A stretch of DNA of 64,000 bases from Nocardiopsis xinjiangensis YIM 90004 (GTDB lineage Bacteria; Actinomycetota; Actinomycetes; Streptosporangiales; Streptosporangiaceae), in NCBI RefSeq assembly GCF_000341145.1, contig NZ_ANBE01000003.1, positions 317,320 to 381,319 on the forward strand, read 5' to 3'. This document shows positions 1 to 7,755 of this stretch, piece after piece. The stretch's first letter is position 1. Every line of letters starts with the position of its first letter. The notes under the pieces are model-generated. The model did not search any database. It saw only the letters and a list, made by a program, of their open reading frames with translations, and was not told the origin of the DNA. The translations under genes and the position numbers were made by a program.

Positions 1-219
1 GCCAACCTCGGGGTCCGGGGTTCCGCGTACGTCGATGCCGGCGGCTTCCCCGGGATCGGGTCGGGTGAGGACCACGCCTTGGTGGAGCGCCTCACCCGGC
101 TGGGTCTTTCCGTGCTCAGTCCCGCAGATCTGCCCGTGCGGACCTCCGCCCGGCGTTCGTTCCGGGCCCCGGACGGTTTCGGCCGGTTGCTCGACGACCT
201 GGAGCGGGGAGCGGTGTGA
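1..219 (+). CDS. Glycosyltransferase family 2, C-terminal fragment
   Basis: The window opens inside a gene read in frame 1; the last 72 residues and a TGA stop are present. The visible piece has the pattern NLGVRGSAYVDAGGF followed by GEDHALVERL, which is the C-terminal part of the GT-A fold in family 2 glycosyltransferases, where the ED pair lies in the acceptor-side loop. This class transfers a sugar from a nucleotide sugar to an acceptor. The acceptor cannot be told because the N-terminal half lies outside the window. The 31 bases after the stop lead to the end of a convergent regulator gene. The identification rests on a short fragment. Confidence 0.6.
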   Translation, partial: ANLGVRGSAYVDAGGFPGIGSGEDHALVERLTRLGLSVLSPADLPVRTSARRSFRAPDGFGRLLDDLERGAV

Positions 220-250
220 GCGACCCGGCCGGTCGGTGTCCCGGCTCCGG

Positions 251-928
251 TCAGTCGGTGTCCCGGCCCGTGAGCACGTGGAGGGCGTGCGCCCGGTGGT
301 CGGCGAACAGGCGGAGCGCGACGTCGGTGTCGCGCGTGCGCAGGGCGTCGACGAGGTCGCGGTGCTCACCGGGCACGGTCTCGAGGTATCCCTCGACGCT
401 GACGCCGATGCGGCTGACGAGGAACAGGTGCACCTGGGAGCGGATCGTGTGCCAGGCCTCCTGTAGACGGCGGTGGCCGGTGGCGGCGTAGACGGCGTCG
501 TGGAAGGCGATGTCGAGGGCGACGAGTTCGTGGGCGTCCTCGGCCCGGCGCATGCGGTCGGCGGCGCGGGCGAGGGTGTCGAGGTCCTCGCCGGAGGCAC
601 GTTCGGCGGCGAGCCGCACAGCGAGTTGTTCGAGGGTCCCGCGCAGGCTGTCGATCTCGGCGACGTCCTCGGCGGAGAGTTCGACGACGACGGCGCCGCG
701 GTGCCATCCACTGCGCAGCAGCCCTTCGCCCTCCAAGCACATGAGGGCCTCGCGGACCGGACCGCGGCTGACCTCGAGCGCGGACGACAATTCGGTCTCG
801 CGCAGTCGGCTGCCCGGCGGGTAGGTGCCGTCGAAGATCGCCGCGCGGACCCTGTCGGCGACCTCGTCGGCGAGTCCCCTGCGGCGGGCCGGGCCGACCT
901 TGCCGGGCGCTCTGTTCTCTGGTGCCAC
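251..928 (-). CDS. GntR family (FCD/FadR subfamily) transcriptional regulator
   Basis: A 225-residue regulator. Residues about 10-75 form the winged helix, with the recognition-helix pattern LRETELSSALEVSRGPVREAL typical of GntR proteins. Residues about 85-215 are an all-helical FCD effector domain with the metal/ligand histidines in DIAFHDAVYAATGH and in the C-terminal DHRAHAL. The start is a GTG at 928 preceded by GAGGAGG about ten bases upstream; the frame stays open further upstream but reads as noncoding. The gene is divergent from a VOC-family gene, and a perfect AATGT-N10-ACATT dyad lies between them. It therefore probably represses itself and the VOC gene in response to a small carboxylic acid; the ligand is not known. 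Confidence 0.88.
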   Translation of the reverse strand: MAPENRAPGKVGPARRRGLADEVADRVRAAIFDGTYPPGSRLRETELSSALEVSRGPVREALMCLEGEGLLRSGWHRGAVVVELSAEDVAEIDSLRGTLEQLAVRLAAERASGEDLDTLARAADRMRRAEDAHELVALDIAFHDAVYAATGHRRLQEAWHTIRSQVHLFLVSRIGVSVEGYLETVPGEHRDLVDALRTRDTDVALRLFADHRAHALHVLTGRDTD

Positions 929-955
929 TCTTGTCGAACCTCCTCGGAACACTCT

Positions 956-975
956 AATGTCAACATTCAGACATT
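956..975. promoter_or_regulatory. Dyad operator for the divergent GntR regulator
   Basis: The sequence AATGTCAACATTCAGACATT is an inverted repeat with 5-bp arms (AATGT/ACATT) and a 10-bp spacer. It also contains a shorter internal near-palindrome, TGTCAACA. It sits 28 bases upstream of the regulator start and 43 bases upstream of the VOC start, where binding could block both promoters. FCD-type GntR proteins usually bind short palindromes in their own promoter region. Assignment to this regulator is inference from position. Confidence 0.5.
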
Positions 976-1018
976 GAGGCCGACCGTCCTCGATCCTCCA
1001 CAGGAAGGTACTGCTGAC

Positions 1019-1450
1019 ATGACCGTTCTGGACTCGCCCATTCCCCGCTTCCACCTGGCGGTTCCCGTCGACGACCTCGCGGCCGCCCGGCGCTTCTACG
1101 GCGAGGTGCTCGGCCTCTCCCAGGGACGAAGCTCCGACACCTGGGTGGACTGGAACCTGGAGGGCCACCAGTTCGTGACCCATCTGGCGCCCGAGGGGCA
1201 ACGCCGCATCCACAACCCGGTGGACGGCCACGACGTGCCCGTCCCGCACTTCGGGCTCATCCTGACCGTCGCGAAGTTCCAGGAACTCGCCGAACGCCTG
1301 CGCGCCGCGGACACCGAGTTCGTCATCGAGCCCTACGTGCGGTTCGAGGGCGATCCGGGTGAGCAGTGGACGATGTTCCTGCTCGACCCGGCCGGCAACG
1401 CGATGGAGTTCAAAGCCTTCGCCGACGACTCCCGGATCTTCGCGGTCTGA
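1019..1450 (+). CDS. VOC family (glyoxalase/dioxygenase fold) protein
   Basis: A 143-residue single-chain VOC protein with two beta-alpha-beta-beta-beta modules. Module one begins FHLAVPVDDLAAARRFYGEVLGL; module two begins HFGLILTVAKFQELAERL and ends DPAGNAMEFKAF. Putative metal ligands are His near residue 12, His near 80 and Glu near 134, the usual H-H-E pattern. The ATG follows AGGAAGG. VOC proteins include isomerases, dioxygenases and resistance proteins, so the substrate cannot be named. The adjacent divergent GntR regulator suggests a small inducible catabolic or detoxification unit. The gene ends before a strong bidirectional hairpin. Confidence 0.85.
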   Translation: MTVLDSPIPRFHLAVPVDDLAAARRFYGEVLGLSQGRSSDTWVDWNLEGHQFVTHLAPEGQRRIHNPVDGHDVPVPHFGLILTVAKFQELAERLRAADTEFVIEPYVRFEGDPGEQWTMFLLDPAGNAMEFKAFADDSRIFAV

Positions 1451-1467
1451 ATCCGGTACGCAACGAA

Positions 1468-1502
1468 GAACGGCCGCCCGTGGTGCGCACGGGCGGCCGT
1501 TC
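1468..1502. terminator. Bidirectional hairpin terminator
   Basis: A perfect 15-bp stem (GAACGGCCGCCCGTG with its complement) around a 5-base loop lies between the convergent VOC and MFS-small-subunit genes. There is no long U tract, as is common for actinomycete terminators. Confidence 0.8.
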
Positions 1503-1514
1503 TGGTCCGGCGGT

Positions 1515-1646
1515 CTACGAGGAGGTGAAGAGCGCAGCGGCGTCGACGGCCGTCTGCGCGACGCCGTACGCCAGGGCGACGAGCACGACCGCCCAGAGCA
1601 CCATGGCGGCGATCTTCGTCCGGACCTTGGTCTCAGCCTCGGTCAT
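1515..1646 (-). CDS. MFS transporter small subunit (OFA-associated)
   Basis: A 43-residue protein: a short charged N-terminus (MTEAETKVRTKI), one hydrophobic helix (AAMVLWAVVLVALAYGVAQTA) and a short tail ending in TSS. Its ATG overlaps the stop of the OFA-family carrier by four bases (ATGA), so translation is coupled. Small single-helix proteins directly after OFA-type MFS genes are a recurring arrangement, known in annotation as the MFS transporter small subunit. The likely role is assembly with or stabilisation of the carrier in the membrane. It is too short to be called by most gene finders, but the coupling and the amphipathic N-terminus support it. Confidence 0.75.
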   Translation of the reverse strand: MTEAETKVRTKIAAMVLWAVVLVALAYGVAQTAVDAAALFTSS

Positions 1647-2983
1647 ACCTCGACCTCCTTCCTCGTCGCGTCCTGGCGGTACACCGACGCCGGCAGCGGG
1701 CGGATCAGGGTGTTCGCGAGGAACCCGACCGCCATCACCCCGACCATGACGTAGAGCGAGAGCTCGTAGAGGGCGGGACCGTCGCGGCCGGCGGAGAGTT
1801 GGATGTCGGCGATGACGTTGACGATCATCGGCCCGGCGACGCCCGCCAGCGACCAGGCGGTGAGCAGGCGCCCGTGGATGGCGCCGACGTTGCGGGTGCC
1901 GAACAGGTCCTTGAGGTAGGCGGGCGCGGTCGAGAAGCCGCCACCGTAGAAGGACAGGATCACGCCGGTCAGGGCCACGAACAGCACCACCGAGCTCGTT
2001 CCGGCGACCGCGATGAGCAGGTACAGCAACCCTCCGAGGCCCAGGTAGCCGATGTAGGTGCGTTTGCGGCCGATGGCGTCCGAGGCCGAGGACCACACGA
2101 GGCGGCCCAGCATGTTGCACAGCGAAAGGAACCCGACGTACCCGGCCGCCTCGGCGGGGCCGACGTCGCCGAAGAACTCCTGCACCATCGGCGAAGCCTG
2201 TTCGAGGATCGCGATGCCGGCGGTGACGTTGCAGAAGAGCACGGTCCACATCAGCCAGAACTGCCGGGTGGTGAAGGCGGTCTCCACGGTGACGCCGTCG
2301 ACGGCAGGTGTCCCGTCGGCCTGGGGCTCCGCGGCCCTCATGCCCTGCGGGGTCCAGCCCTCCGGGGGCACGCGCACGGTGAAGGCGCCCATCATCATGA
2401 CGGCGAAGTACCCCGCGCCCAGGACCAGGAAGGTGGGTGCGATGGCGTCGGCGGGGGTCTCCCCCAGGCGCTCCAGCAGTGCCGAGGAGAGCGGTGAGGC
2501 GATGAGGGCACCGCCGCCGAAGCCCATGATCGCGATGCCGGTGGCCATGCCGGGACGGTCGGGGAACCACTTGATGAGGGTGGAGACCGGGGAGATGTAG
2601 CCGATCCCCAGACCCAGGCCGCCCAGGAACCCGTACCCGAGGTACAGGAGCCAGAGCTGGCCGGTGGCCACGCCCAGGGCGCCGACGAGGAACCCGGCGC
2701 TCCAGAAGATCCCGGAGAAGAACATCGCCTTGCGCGGGCCGTTGCGCTCCACCCATTTGCCGCCGAAGGCGGCCGACAGGCCCAGCATGACGATGGAGAT
2801 GCTGAAGATGACCCCGATCGCCGTCAGCGAGGTCTCGAAGCGTTCCACCAGGGGGTTACGGAAGACGCTGAAGGCGTACACCTGGCCGATGGACAGATGC
2901 ACGGCCAGCGCCGCTGGTGGAATGAACCACCGGTTGTAGTCGGCCGGAGCGACACTTCGCTCGCGGTCAAGAAGGGAGAGCAT
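1643..2983 (-). CDS. OFA family MFS transporter (oxalate/formate antiporter-like)
   Basis: A 446-residue carrier with about twelve membrane helices. Its N-terminus (MLSLLDRERSVAPADYNRW) followed by IPPAALAVHLSIGQVYAFSVF is typical of the OFA group, as is the loop GISYISPVS/KWFPDRPGMATG (here GIGYISPVSTLIKWFPDRPG). An MFS signature (GRLVWSSASDAIGRKR) opens the second half. Known OFA members exchange oxalate for formate or carry lactate and other monocarboxylates, so the exact substrate is open. An in-frame ATG at 3016 is possible, but neither start has a good Shine-Dalgarno sequence; 2983 matches remembered family N-termini. The next gene starts inside its stop codon. Confidence 0.85.
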   Translation of the reverse strand: MLSLLDRERSVAPADYNRWFIPPAALAVHLSIGQVYAFSVFRNPLVERFETSLTAIGVIFSISIVMLGLSAAFGGKWVERNGPRKAMFFSGIFWSAGFLVGALGVATGQLWLLYLGYGFLGGLGLGIGYISPVSTLIKWFPDRPGMATGIAIMGFGGGALIASPLSSALLERLGETPADAIAPTFLVLGAGYFAVMMMGAFTVRVPPEGWTPQGMRAAEPQADGTPAVDGVTVETAFTTRQFWLMWTVLFCNVTAGIAILEQASPMVQEFFGDVGPAEAAGYVGFLSLCNMLGRLVWSSASDAIGRKRTYIGYLGLGGLLYLLIAVAGTSSVVLFVALTGVILSFYGGGFSTAPAYLKDLFGTRNVGAIHGRLLTAWSLAGVAGPMIVNVIADIQLSAGRDGPALYELSLYVMVGVMAVGFLANTLIRPLPASVYRQDATRKEVEV

Positions 2984-3147
2984 CAACCACGCTCGTTCAC
3001 CGTTGTATGCGTCCATGGACAGGAGCGGAAGGGGATTGCGGGGATCATGTGGAAGGGGAGGCTGGGGGTTCCACTGGGGCGGAAGCGTTCAGGGCGAACT
3101 GACGATAAGCGGGTGGGTTTCTCGATGTCAACAGAGGTTTTCATTCT

Positions 3148-3480
3148 CCGGAACACGGTATGCGGTGGTCGTCAGACCTCGTCCCGGGGCCGCCGCGCCG
3201 GTCGGACTTCGATCCCGGGTCGTGTCGGCCATCCGGGGTCCGGCTACACCCTCCGGAACCCGGTCGCCCCACCCGGGCCCGTGGATGTGGGAGGAGCCCG
3301 GTGGACCGGTTCAGGTGGGGTGGTGTTCGTCGGAGCGTCGAGCGTAGCCCGACCCCGACGAACCACCGAACCCAGGCACCACAAGAAACCCCCACAACCC
3401 CAGCCCCAGGCGCCACTTCTGGCACAACAAGCAACCCCGCCCCGGCGAACTCCGCCAGCCCCCGGACCCACCATCAACGA
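3148..3480. repeat. Intergenic region with diverged dispersed repeat, copy A
   Basis: The 508 bases between the OFA carrier and the sugar dehydrogenase contain no convincing gene; frames here are proline/arginine-rich and lack start signals. The stretch carries an element that recurs in diverged form at 24545-24860. The best-conserved core is TGGTGTTCGTCGGAGCGTCGAG (3321-3342), matching 24773-24794 at 20 of 22 positions. In this copy the core starts a hairpin: GTTCGTCGG (3325-3333) pairs with CCGACGAAC (3355-3363). It is a candidate genus-specific intergenic repeat or structured RNA; function unknown. Confidence 0.45.
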
Positions 3481-3524
3481 TCTAGAGTTGGTGGAGGACG
3501 TGCCCCCTGCGCCGGGAGAACCGC

Positions 3525-4736
3525 ATGAGCACGAGGACCCGTATCGCAGTGGCTGTGGCGGCGGCGTCGGCCGTCGTGGTGGCGGCCGCATTCTTCGTCC
3601 TGGGTGAGGGCCCCGACGGCGGCCGAGGCATCGTCGACAACACCTCGGGGGCGGGCGGGAACGGCCCCGGGGTCCGGATGGAGACGATCGTCGGCGACCT
3701 GGGGCAAGCCTGGGGGACGGCGTTCCTCCCCGACTCCGGCGATCTCCTGGTAACCCAGGTCACCGGTTCCTTGTCGCTGGTGGACACCGAGAACGGTGGG
3801 ACCACGGAGGTCGACGGGACCCCCGAGGTCACCGCCGAGGGGCAGGGCGGCCTGCTCGACGTCGCGGTCGACCCGGAGTACCCCGAGCAACCGTGGATCT
3901 ACCTGACCTACTCCGCCGAGGACGGCGAGGGCACCACCAGCACCCACGTGGGCCGTGGGCAGTTCGACGCCGACGAGGGCACGCTGCAGGACTTCGAGGA
4001 GCTCTTCACCGGGGAACCGGGCACGAGCACCGAGCACTTCGGTTCGGTCTTGGCCTTCGACGCCGACGACAAGCTCGTCGCGACCTTCGGCGACCGGGGC
4101 AGCAAGGAGTTCGACGACCACCCGTCACAGGACACCTCGAACACGCTCGGCACCACGGTGCGCCTGGAACGCGACGGCTCGGTGCCCGGGGACAACCCGT
4201 TCGTGGACGACGACGGGGTCGCCGACGAGATCTTCACCCACGGCCACCGCAACGCGCAGGGCATCGCCGTGCAGCCCGGCACCGACCGGATTTGGCTGAG
4301 CGAGCACGGTGAGCAGGAGGGCGACTCGCTGCGCACGATCGAGGGCGGCCAGAACCACGGCTGGCCGGTCGCGCACACCGGCTGCGAGTACGGGACCGAC
4401 GTCCCCGTGGGCGACGACCCGTTCGAGCGCGAGGACGTGGAGGCCCCGGTGCACCACTGGGAGTGCGGCTCGGACGGGTTCCCGCCGGCCGGTATGGCCT
4501 TCTACGAGGGCGAGGAGTTCCCGGCCTGGGACGGCGATCTGCTGGTGGCGGGCCTGGGGCAGCAGTACCTGGCCCGGTTCTCCGTCGACGGCACCGGGGT
4601 CGAGGAGGCCGAGGAGCTTCTGACCGACGAAGGGCTGAGAGTGCGCGACGTGGCTGTGGGACCGCACGACGGCGCGGTGTACGTGGCCTTCGACGACGAG
4701 GGCGCCCCGCTCGTGAAGCTGACCGCCGACGAGTGA
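3525..4736 (+). CDS. PQQ-dependent sugar dehydrogenase, membrane-anchored
   Basis: A 403-residue protein of the soluble glucose dehydrogenase (GSDH/Asd) beta-propeller family. Residues 5-26 are a hydrophobic signal or anchor segment, followed by a Gly-rich linker to about residue 50. The propeller blades contain QAWGTAFLPDSGDLLVT, GQGGLLDVAVDPEY and EHFGSVLAFDADDKLVATFGDRG; His171 is the likely catalytic base next to PQQ. Later blades show HGHRNAQGIAVQPGT and SEHGEQEGD, which help hold Ca2+ and PQQ. The family oxidises aldoses outside the membrane. No PQQ synthesis genes are present, so PQQ may be scavenged or made elsewhere. The gene stands alone, ending at a hairpin shared with the siderophore operon. 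Confidence 0.85.
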   Translation: MSTRTRIAVAVAAASAVVVAAAFFVLGEGPDGGRGIVDNTSGAGGNGPGVRMETIVGDLGQAWGTAFLPDSGDLLVTQVTGSLSLVDTENGGTTEVDGTPEVTAEGQGGLLDVAVDPEYPEQPWIYLTYSAEDGEGTTSTHVGRGQFDADEGTLQDFEELFTGEPGTSTEHFGSVLAFDADDKLVATFGDRGSKEFDDHPSQDTSNTLGTTVRLERDGSVPGDNPFVDDDGVADEIFTHGHRNAQGIAVQPGTDRIWLSEHGEQEGDSLRTIEGGQNHGWPVAHTGCEYGTDVPVGDDPFEREDVEAPVHHWECGSDGFPPAGMAFYEGEEFPAWDGDLLVAGLGQQYLARFSVDGTGVEEAEELLTDEGLRVRDVAVGPHDGAVYVAFDDEGAPLVKLTADE

Positions 4737-4748
4737 CCGCGGAGCGCT

Positions 4749-4771
4749 CCCGGGACCGGCGCGGTCCCGGG
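4749..4771. terminator. Bidirectional hairpin terminator
   Basis: A 9-bp perfect stem CCCGGGACC/GGTCCCGGG with a 5-base loop separates the convergent sugar dehydrogenase and siderophore ABC operon. Confidence 0.65.
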
Positions 4772-4801
4772 TGGACCCGGCCGGGCGGGACGGGGCCCGG
4801 T

Positions 4802-5623
4802 TCAGCCGGCGACCGGCTCCTCGTGCGGGATCACCAGCGGGGTACCGGTGCGCGGGTCGGGCACGACGTCGCAGGCCAGACCGAAGACCTCACGGACGAG
4901 GTCACTGGTGACGACCTCGTGCGGGGTGCCGTCGGCCACCACCCGGCCCCCGTCCATCATGACCAGGCGTGTGGCGAAGCGGGCGGCCTGGGCGAGGTCG
5001 TGCAGCACGGCGACGACGGTGCGCCCACGCCGGTGCAGCCGCGCGAAGAGCTGCAAGAGGTCGTACTGGTGGGCGATGTCGAGGTAGGTGGTGGGCTCGT
5101 CCAGCAGCAGGACACCGGTGTCCTGGGCGAGCACCATCGCCACCCACGCGCGCTGGCGCTGCCCGCCGGAGAGGGAGGCCAGCGGCACCTCGGCCAGGTC
5201 GGCGGTGGCGGTGAGCTCGAGCGCCTCGGCGATGGCCCGCTCGTCCTCGGGGCTCCACTGGCGCAGCAGCGTGTGGTGGGCGAACCGGCCCCGTTCGACC
5301 AGGGAACGCACAGTGACCCCCTCGGGCACCACGGGGCTCTGCGGCAACAGGGCGAGCTCGCGGGCGACCGCCTTGGTGCGGCGGGTGCGCATGTCGCGGC
5401 CGTGCAGCAGCACCTGCCCGGACATGGGACGGTTCACCCGCCCCAAAGCCTTGAGCAGGGTCGACTTGCCGCACCCGTTGGGGCCGACGATGACGGTGAA
5501 CTCGCCTGGGTCGATCTCGAGGTCGACCTCGTGCACGACCGGGTCGGCACCGTAGCCCAGCGTCAGCGACCGGGCGGCCAGTACGGCGTTGGAGGGGGCG
5601 CTCAAAGGGTTCCCTTTCGCCAT
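4802..5623 (-). CDS. Ferric-siderophore ABC transporter ATP-binding protein
   Basis: A 273-residue FecE/FepC-type ATPase and the last gene of the importer operon. Walker A is GPNGCGKST (about residue 45), the signature motif LSGGQRQRAW, Walker B VLLLDEPTTYLD and the H-switch LHDL. The FepC-type DEPTTYLDIAHQ segment is diagnostic for siderophore/B12 importers. The ATG at 5623 lies 22 bases inside the upstream permease gene, consistent with translational coupling; a TTG at 5605 is an alternative. It powers uptake through the two upstream permeases and is expected to be iron-repressed with them. Confidence 0.92.
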   Translation of the reverse strand: MAKGNPLSAPSNAVLAARSLTLGYGADPVVHEVDLEIDPGEFTVIVGPNGCGKSTLLKALGRVNRPMSGQVLLHGRDMRTRRTKAVARELALLPQSPVVPEGVTVRSLVERGRFAHHTLLRQWSPEDERAIAEALELTATADLAEVPLASLSGGQRQRAWVAMVLAQDTGVLLLDEPTTYLDIAHQYDLLQLFARLHRRGRTVVAVLHDLAQAARFATRLVMMDGGRVVADGTPHEVVTSDLVREVFGLACDVVPDPRTGTPLVIPHEEPVAG

Positions 5624-6708
5624 TCGCGGATGAGCAGGTGGCCCAGGTAGAGACCGCCCAGGGCCATGGTGACGATGCCTACGGGCAGCCCTTCGCCGAG
5701 AGGAACCTGTTGGACGACCAGGTCCGCGCACACGACCAGGAGGGCACCGACGGCAGCGGACAGGACCAGGCTGGGGCCGCCGGCACCGGCCATGCGCCGG
5801 GCGATCTGCGGGGCGGTCAGAGCGACGAACGAGATCGGTCCGGCCACACTCACGGCAGCGGCCGAGAGCAGGACCGACATGAGGATCGCGACCGTACGGG
5901 TGGCCTTGGCGGGCACTCCGAGGGTCTGGGAGATCTCGTCGCCCATCTCGCCGAGACGGACCGGCCCGGCCAGGTACAGCAGGACCGGCAGGGAGAGCAG
6001 CAGCGCGCCCCAGATGATGCCCGCGTGTTCCCAGTCTCGGGCGGTGAGGCTTCCGTTGAGGTAGGTGGCCAGGGACGTCGCCTCGTCGCGGGCGATGACG
6101 GCGACGACGAAGTGGGTGAAGGCCTGGGCCATGGCGGCCACACCGATACCGGCCACGATGAGTCGGCCCGGGTGGCGCAGCCCCGTCCCGGTGGAGAGGG
6201 CGACCAGCCCGATGGCCAGGCCCGCACCGAGGAGCGCGCCGACGGGGACGGGCACGGTCCCCGGCACGAGGAGGGCTGCCACGGCCGCGCCGGCGCCCGC
6301 ACCGGCGCCGAGGCCGATGACGTCGGGGCTGCCCAAGGGGTTGCGGGTCACGGCCTGGAAGAGGGCACCGGCGATACCGAGCGCGGCGCCCACCCCGGCC
6401 CCCACCAGGAGGCGGGGGCCGCGCAGCCGGGAGAGCACAAAACGGTCGGTGGCCTCTCCCCCGCCGCTCAGGACACTCGGGAGCTGCGCGATGGAGATAC
6501 CGAGGTTGCCGACGGTGAGGGTGGCGGCGGAGGCCATGAGCACGGCGGCCGCGATCAGGAGCCAGACGATCAGGGAACGGCGCCGGACCGGAAGCGCCAG
6601 GGCACGGCCCAGGCGCAGGACGAGCACCCCCGGCGGCGGCCCGTACTCGGGTTCCGGCGCGGGCGGTGCCTGCTGTGCGCGGGAGGCAAAAGTGGTCTGG
6701 TGGCTCAC
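5602..6708 (-). CDS. Ferric-siderophore ABC transporter permease (FecCD family)
   Basis: A 368-residue FecCD permease with a 45-residue cytoplasmic lead and about ten membrane helices. Family motifs are GALFQAVTRNPLGSPDVIG (residues about 105-125) and GPISFVALTAPQIARRMAG, the loop that contacts the ATPase. The GTG start overlaps the stop of the preceding permease by four bases (GTGA). Together with that permease it forms the heterodimeric membrane channel. Periplasm-side docking is to the lipoprotein encoded first in the operon. Confidence 0.9.
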   Translation of the reverse strand: MSHQTTFASRAQQAPPAPEPEYGPPPGVLVLRLGRALALPVRRRSLIVWLLIAAAVLMASAATLTVGNLGISIAQLPSVLSGGGEATDRFVLSRLRGPRLLVGAGVGAALGIAGALFQAVTRNPLGSPDVIGLGAGAGAGAAVAALLVPGTVPVPVGALLGAGLAIGLVALSTGTGLRHPGRLIVAGIGVAAMAQAFTHFVVAVIARDEATSLATYLNGSLTARDWEHAGIIWGALLLSLPVLLYLAGPVRLGEMGDEISQTLGVPAKATRTVAILMSVLLSAAAVSVAGPISFVALTAPQIARRMAGAGGPSLVLSAAVGALLVVCADLVVQQVPLGEGLPVGIVTMALGGLYLGHLLIREWRKGTL

Positions 6709-7742
6709 GCGGCACTCCTCATCCGGCGAATGGCGTAGAGCAGCACGGGCGCCCCGACGAACGCGGTGACCACACCGACCATGAGTTCGGTCGGACGGAG
6801 CAGTGTGCGGCCCACGACGTCGGAGACCAGCAACAGCGTGGGTCCGACCAGGAGCGCGAAGGGCACCTGGAGCCGGAAGTCCACGCCGACCATGGCGCGC
6901 ACGACGTGGGGCACCGCGAGCCCGACGAAGGCGATGGGGCCGACGGCGGCGGTCGCGCCGGCCGCGAGCAGGGTCGCGGCGACCAGTCCGCCGCCTTGGA
7001 CCCATCCCGTGGACACCCCGAGGGAGACGGCGGCGTCCCGGCCCAGCGCCATGGCGTTGAGCCCGCCCATGACGCACAGGGCGAGCACGAGCCCGGCGCC
7101 GACGACGGGCAGCGCGGCCCAGAGGACGTCGAAGCTGCGTCCGGCCAGGGAACCCACGACCCAGTAGCGGTAGCTGTCGAAGGAGTCGGGCAGGCTGAGC
7201 GCGAGGGCCTGCACATAGGCGGTCAGGACCGCGGAGATGACCGCGCCGGCCAGGATCAGGCGCACCATGCCGCCGTCGCCGCCGCGGGTACCCACGATGT
7301 AGGCGGCCGCGCCGGCCAGCACCGCGCCGGGCAGGGCCGCCCATACGGTGCCGGTGACGGAGGTGGGGCCGGCCACGGCGGTCACCGTGACGACGGCCGC
7401 GGCGGCGCCGGCGTTCACGCCGAGCAGGCCCGGGTCGGCGAGGGGGTTGCGGGTGATGCCCTGCATGAGGGTGCCCGCCAGGGCCAGGGCGGCGCCGGCC
7501 ATGAGGCCCAGGACGGTGCGGGGGTAGCGCGATTCGACGACCGTGGTGGTGAATTCCTCGCCCGCGCCGGTGAACGCGTCGATGACGTCTGCGGGTGCGG
7601 TGATGCGGCTGCCCATGGCCAGGCTGAGCACGGCCGCGCCGGCCAGGGCGGTTGCGGCCAGGCCGAACATGAGAGCGACACGGACCCCGCCGGGGCGTGC
7701 GCGCCGGTCGGGGCCCGTGGCAGCGGTCGTCTGTGTCGCCAT
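6705..7742 (-). CDS. Ferric-siderophore ABC transporter permease (FecCD family)
   Basis: A 345-residue FecCD permease, second gene of the operon. Motifs are GTLMQGITRNPLADPGLLGVNAG (about residues 91-113) and GPIAFVGLAVPHVVRAMVG near residue 270, plus the C-terminal GAPVLLYAIRRMR. It begins 13 bases after the binding-protein gene and overlaps the next permease. It is paralogous to that permease, as usual for siderophore importers with two different channel subunits. Confidence 0.9.
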   Translation of the reverse strand: MATQTTAATGPDRRARPGGVRVALMFGLAATALAGAAVLSLAMGSRITAPADVIDAFTGAGEEFTTTVVESRYPRTVLGLMAGAALALAGTLMQGITRNPLADPGLLGVNAGAAAAVVTVTAVAGPTSVTGTVWAALPGAVLAGAAAYIVGTRGGDGGMVRLILAGAVISAVLTAYVQALALSLPDSFDSYRYWVVGSLAGRSFDVLWAALPVVGAGLVLALCVMGGLNAMALGRDAAVSLGVSTGWVQGGGLVAATLLAAGATAAVGPIAFVGLAVPHVVRAMVGVDFRLQVPFALLVGPTLLLVSDVVGRTLLRPTELMVGVVTAFVGAPVLLYAIRRMRSAA

Positions 7743-7755
7743 CGTGGGTTCTCGG

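Noticed and set aside
3160..3528. Pro/Arg-rich frames in the repeat region
   Set aside because: Not in a sensible codon pattern; the shared similarity with 24.7 kb is at DNA level, not protein.
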